NCBI GenBank assembly: GCA_003242195.1
Contig: QGUQ01000106.1
Coordinates: 1 to 6,776, forward strand
Origin: Bacillota bacterium
GTDB lineage: Bacteria; Bacillota; Sulfobacillia; Thermaerobacterales; Thermaerobacteraceae
Direction: 5' to 3'
Length of the DNA stretch: 6,776 bases
In this document: in pieces, positions 5,044-6,776 of the stretch
Layout: each line of letters opens with the position of its first letter
Position numbering within the stretch: position 1 is the first letter of the stretch
Notes under the pieces: generated by a model
The model's input: the letters and a program-made list of their open reading frames with translations, nothing else
Told to the model about the DNA's origin: nothing
Databases searched by the model: none
Made by a program: the position numbers and the translations under genes

Positions 5044-6776
5044 GAACGCCGCCCCCCTTCTCGCGCCACGTCGCCCAGAAACAGCGCGTTGGACGCTTCA
5101 GCCCACCGCGGCGGCACCCGCGTCCAGGTGCCATGGGTATAGGCGTAGTAGTGGCCGTGCCGCCGGATGATGGGCAGGCGATCCGCCGCGAGTCTGCGGT
5201 AAAGGCTCTGGAACTGTTTGTCCTTCTCGTTGAAGTCCAGCGGCACCAGGAAGGTGCGCCCGTCCGCTCGCTGAACCAACTGTTCATACTGGTCGCCGTA
5301 CCGCTGGCGCAATGCTTCCTCCAACAGGTCCCCCACGCTCTCGCTGATCACCCGGATCCGTCGGCGAATCGGGCCGCCGCCATCCGCCTCCGAAAGTCCG
5401 CCCAGGTCCTCGACCGGTTCAATGGCCAGCGGGTCCTCCGGCAGGCCCATTTCCTCCGGCCCAAGAGCCGAGGCCGCAAGCCTGGGGCCGAAGAATCCCT
5501 GATCCTCGCCGACCACTCCTTCAAGGCGCTGCCGCCATGCGTGGGCCGATTGCCCCCACCCGCGCAGGGCACCCCCGACACCCGCCAGCGCCGGCCCGAT
5601 CACCTGTCCGCCGGGCAAGGACGACACCACGCGACCCGTTCCTTCGGTGACCGCCCCAAGGCCCGCCAGCGCCCGGCCGGCCGCCGGCAGCCCGGCGTAC
5701 AGGACGACCAGCGCAGGGCGGGTCCACAGGGCCCAGATGACTAGCGCCAAGAAGAAGTACAGGGCGGTGCTGAGAAAGGGCATGCTGAGGGACCCCAGAA
5801 GCCCTCGGCCCAACGTTCCGTTCACATTCATCCCCAGCCACAAAGCGCCGGCGGCCGCCGCCACGCCCGCCGCCAAAAACGCACGTCCCACCATCAAAAG
5901 CCACGTGGTGACCGCCCGCAACGAATCACCGAACAGGCCGAAGAGCCACACCAACGCGGGCGTTAGGCCCAAAAACAGCAACGCCGCCAGCACCTGCAGC
6001 CCCACCGCTGTGAGGGCAATGGCCCAAAGCACGATGATCAGGGTCGGCAACCCCAGCGCCGCTTGACCGAGTTGCGCAAGGAAGTCGCTGACGGGAACGA
6101 GGTTGGTAATGTATCCAAGGGACGCGAGGGCAAAGAACGCCGCCCGCTCGATCTCATTCTCCAGGCCCAACAACGACCACAACAGATGGGCGGTGTTGTG
6201 GCGAATCGGGGCCGGAAGGACGTCGAGAATGGACCGGTAGGCGGTGTTGTAGATGGCCGCCCCCGCCCGGACGATCAAGGGAGCGGCGACCACCAGGGCC
6301 AGGTTGGCCACCAGAGCCTGGATCACCGGCAGGGGGCTTTCCTCGCCTTCCATCATCCGCCGCGCGCCCCGCAACACGGCGAACAGCCAAAGGATGACGC
6401 CGACCGTCACCGCCAGCCCGCTGACGCCGCCGCTGACATCCAGACGCCAAGGAAACAGCGGCGTCGGCCCGCCGATGTTCCAGTTTCCGCTCTTGATGGC
6501 CTCCAGCATCCCCCCGAAGTCCGTCAGCGCCTGCGCCGGGAGGATCACCATCAAGAGCAGGCTCAGAAACACCCCCACCAGCCACTGGTTGATCTCCCCG
6601 CGCAGGCCCGACAGGATTTCCGTGGCCAACCCCGTGGCAATCCCCGCCGCCCCGTTCCCGGTCGTCGGCGGCGGCGTCGGCCCAACGCCATACGTGCCTT
6701 TGCCTCCCGACAAGGCGGGGAACCATTGGGCGGGGTCGACTGGCCGGCCGTTGTACCGCACCTCGAAGTGCAGATG
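5013..6776 (-). CDS. M23 peptidase-VirB6/TrbL-like polytopic fusion, 5'-partial
   Basis: The frame is open through the right edge (587 visible codons), so the GTG at 6761 is internal and the true start lies outside. Visible residues 1-20 begin HLHFEVRYNGRPVDP, the conserved end of M23/LytM metallopeptidases, including the H-x-H zinc/catalytic motif; the earlier zinc ligands must lie beyond the window. A Pro/Gly-rich linker follows (about 24-45). Then come about seven or eight hydrophobic segments (near 66-84, 118-135, 151-176, 212-230, 242-270, 290-315, 334-362), the VirB6/TrbL-type channel core. Residues about 420-587 are hydrophilic and probably cytoplasmic, rich in acidic residues, with a helical QRYGDQYEQL segment and a compact region near 508-550. 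Such a protein would cut peptide cross-links outside the membrane while forming the transfer channel within it. It is first of three overlapping genes with the PrgI-like and VirB4 genes. Confidence 0.82.
   Translation of the reverse strand, partial: HLHFEVRYNGRPVDPAQWFPALSGGKGTYGVGPTPPPTTGNGAAGIATGLATEILSGLRGEINQWLVGVFLSLLLMVILPAQALTDFGGMLEAIKSGNWNIGGPTPLFPWRLDVSGGVSGLAVTVGVILWLFAVLRGARRMMEGEESPLPVIQALVANLALVVAAPLIVRAGAAIYNTAYRSILDVLPAPIRHNTAHLLWSLLGLENEIERAAFFALASLGYITNLVPVSDFLAQLGQAALGLPTLIIVLWAIALTAVGLQVLAALLFLGLTPALVWLFGLFGDSLRAVTTWLLMVGRAFLAAGVAAAAGALWLGMNVNGTLGRGLLGSLSMPFLSTALYFFLALVIWALWTRPALVVLYAGLPAAGRALAGLGAVTEGTGRVVSSLPGGQVIGPALAGVGGALRGWGQSAHAWRQRLEGVVGEDQGFFGPRLAASALGPEEMGLPEDPLAIEPVEDLGGLSEADGGGPIRRRIRVISESVGDLLEEALRQRYGDQYEQLVQRADGRTFLVPLDFNEKDKQFQSLYRRLAADRLPIIRRHGHYYAYTHGTWTRVPPRWAEASNALFLGDVAREGGRRSWSRNGTAGR

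Noticed and set aside
6759..6761. GTG at 6761 as the start of the VirB6-like gene
   Set aside because: The five codons before it read HLHFE in frame and complete an M23 motif that continues across the GTG, so it is an internal valine.

Overview
This 6.8 kb window is a block of a Gram-positive-type (single-membrane) type IV secretion/conjugation locus on the minus strand, interrupted by one plus-strand gene of very different base composition. The T4SS genes sampled are about 70% GC. They use GTG starts behind strong purine-rich Shine-Dalgarno sites (GGAGG or similar) and overlap one another. That fits a high-GC, possibly thermophilic Bacillota or a related single-membrane lineage, but the organism is inferred from style only. 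An integrative/conjugative element or plasmid is likely; no relaxase, coupling protein, integrase or attachment site is visible here.

Reading the minus strand from the right edge: (1) 6776-5013 is a polytopic VirB6/TrbL-like protein whose first visible residues, HLHFEVRYNGRPVDP, are the end of an M23 (LytM) peptidase domain, so the gene is a peptidase-channel fusion that begins outside the window. (2) 5043-4171 is a two-helix PrgI-like membrane protein with an added soluble domain; it overlaps gene 1 by 31 nt. (3) 4181-2364 is a VirB4-family ATPase with intact Walker motifs; it overlaps gene 2 by 11 nt. Just past its stop codon lies a compact unit: a sigma-70-like promoter (2346-2318), about 85 nt containing a hairpin flanked by near-identical direct repeats, and a Rho-independent terminator (2261-2227). 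This looks like a small RNA gene.

On the plus strand, 1668-2228 encodes a NYN/LabA-like (PIN-fold) putative ribonuclease at about 47% GC. It has its own promoter-like sequence and an overlapping inverted repeat, and it looks like later-acquired cargo. Its stop codon coincides with the T-run of the opposing terminator.

The minus-strand T4SS block resumes with 1496-522, a membrane-anchored lysozyme-like (VirB1-like) cell-wall hydrolase, then a partial unrecognised acidic protein (405-1) that runs off the left edge. Taken together, the genes supply two candidate wall-opening activities (M23 endopeptidase and lysozyme-like glycosidase), a membrane channel (VirB6), a membrane adaptor (PrgI-like) and the motor ATPase (VirB4) of a DNA or protein transfer machine.
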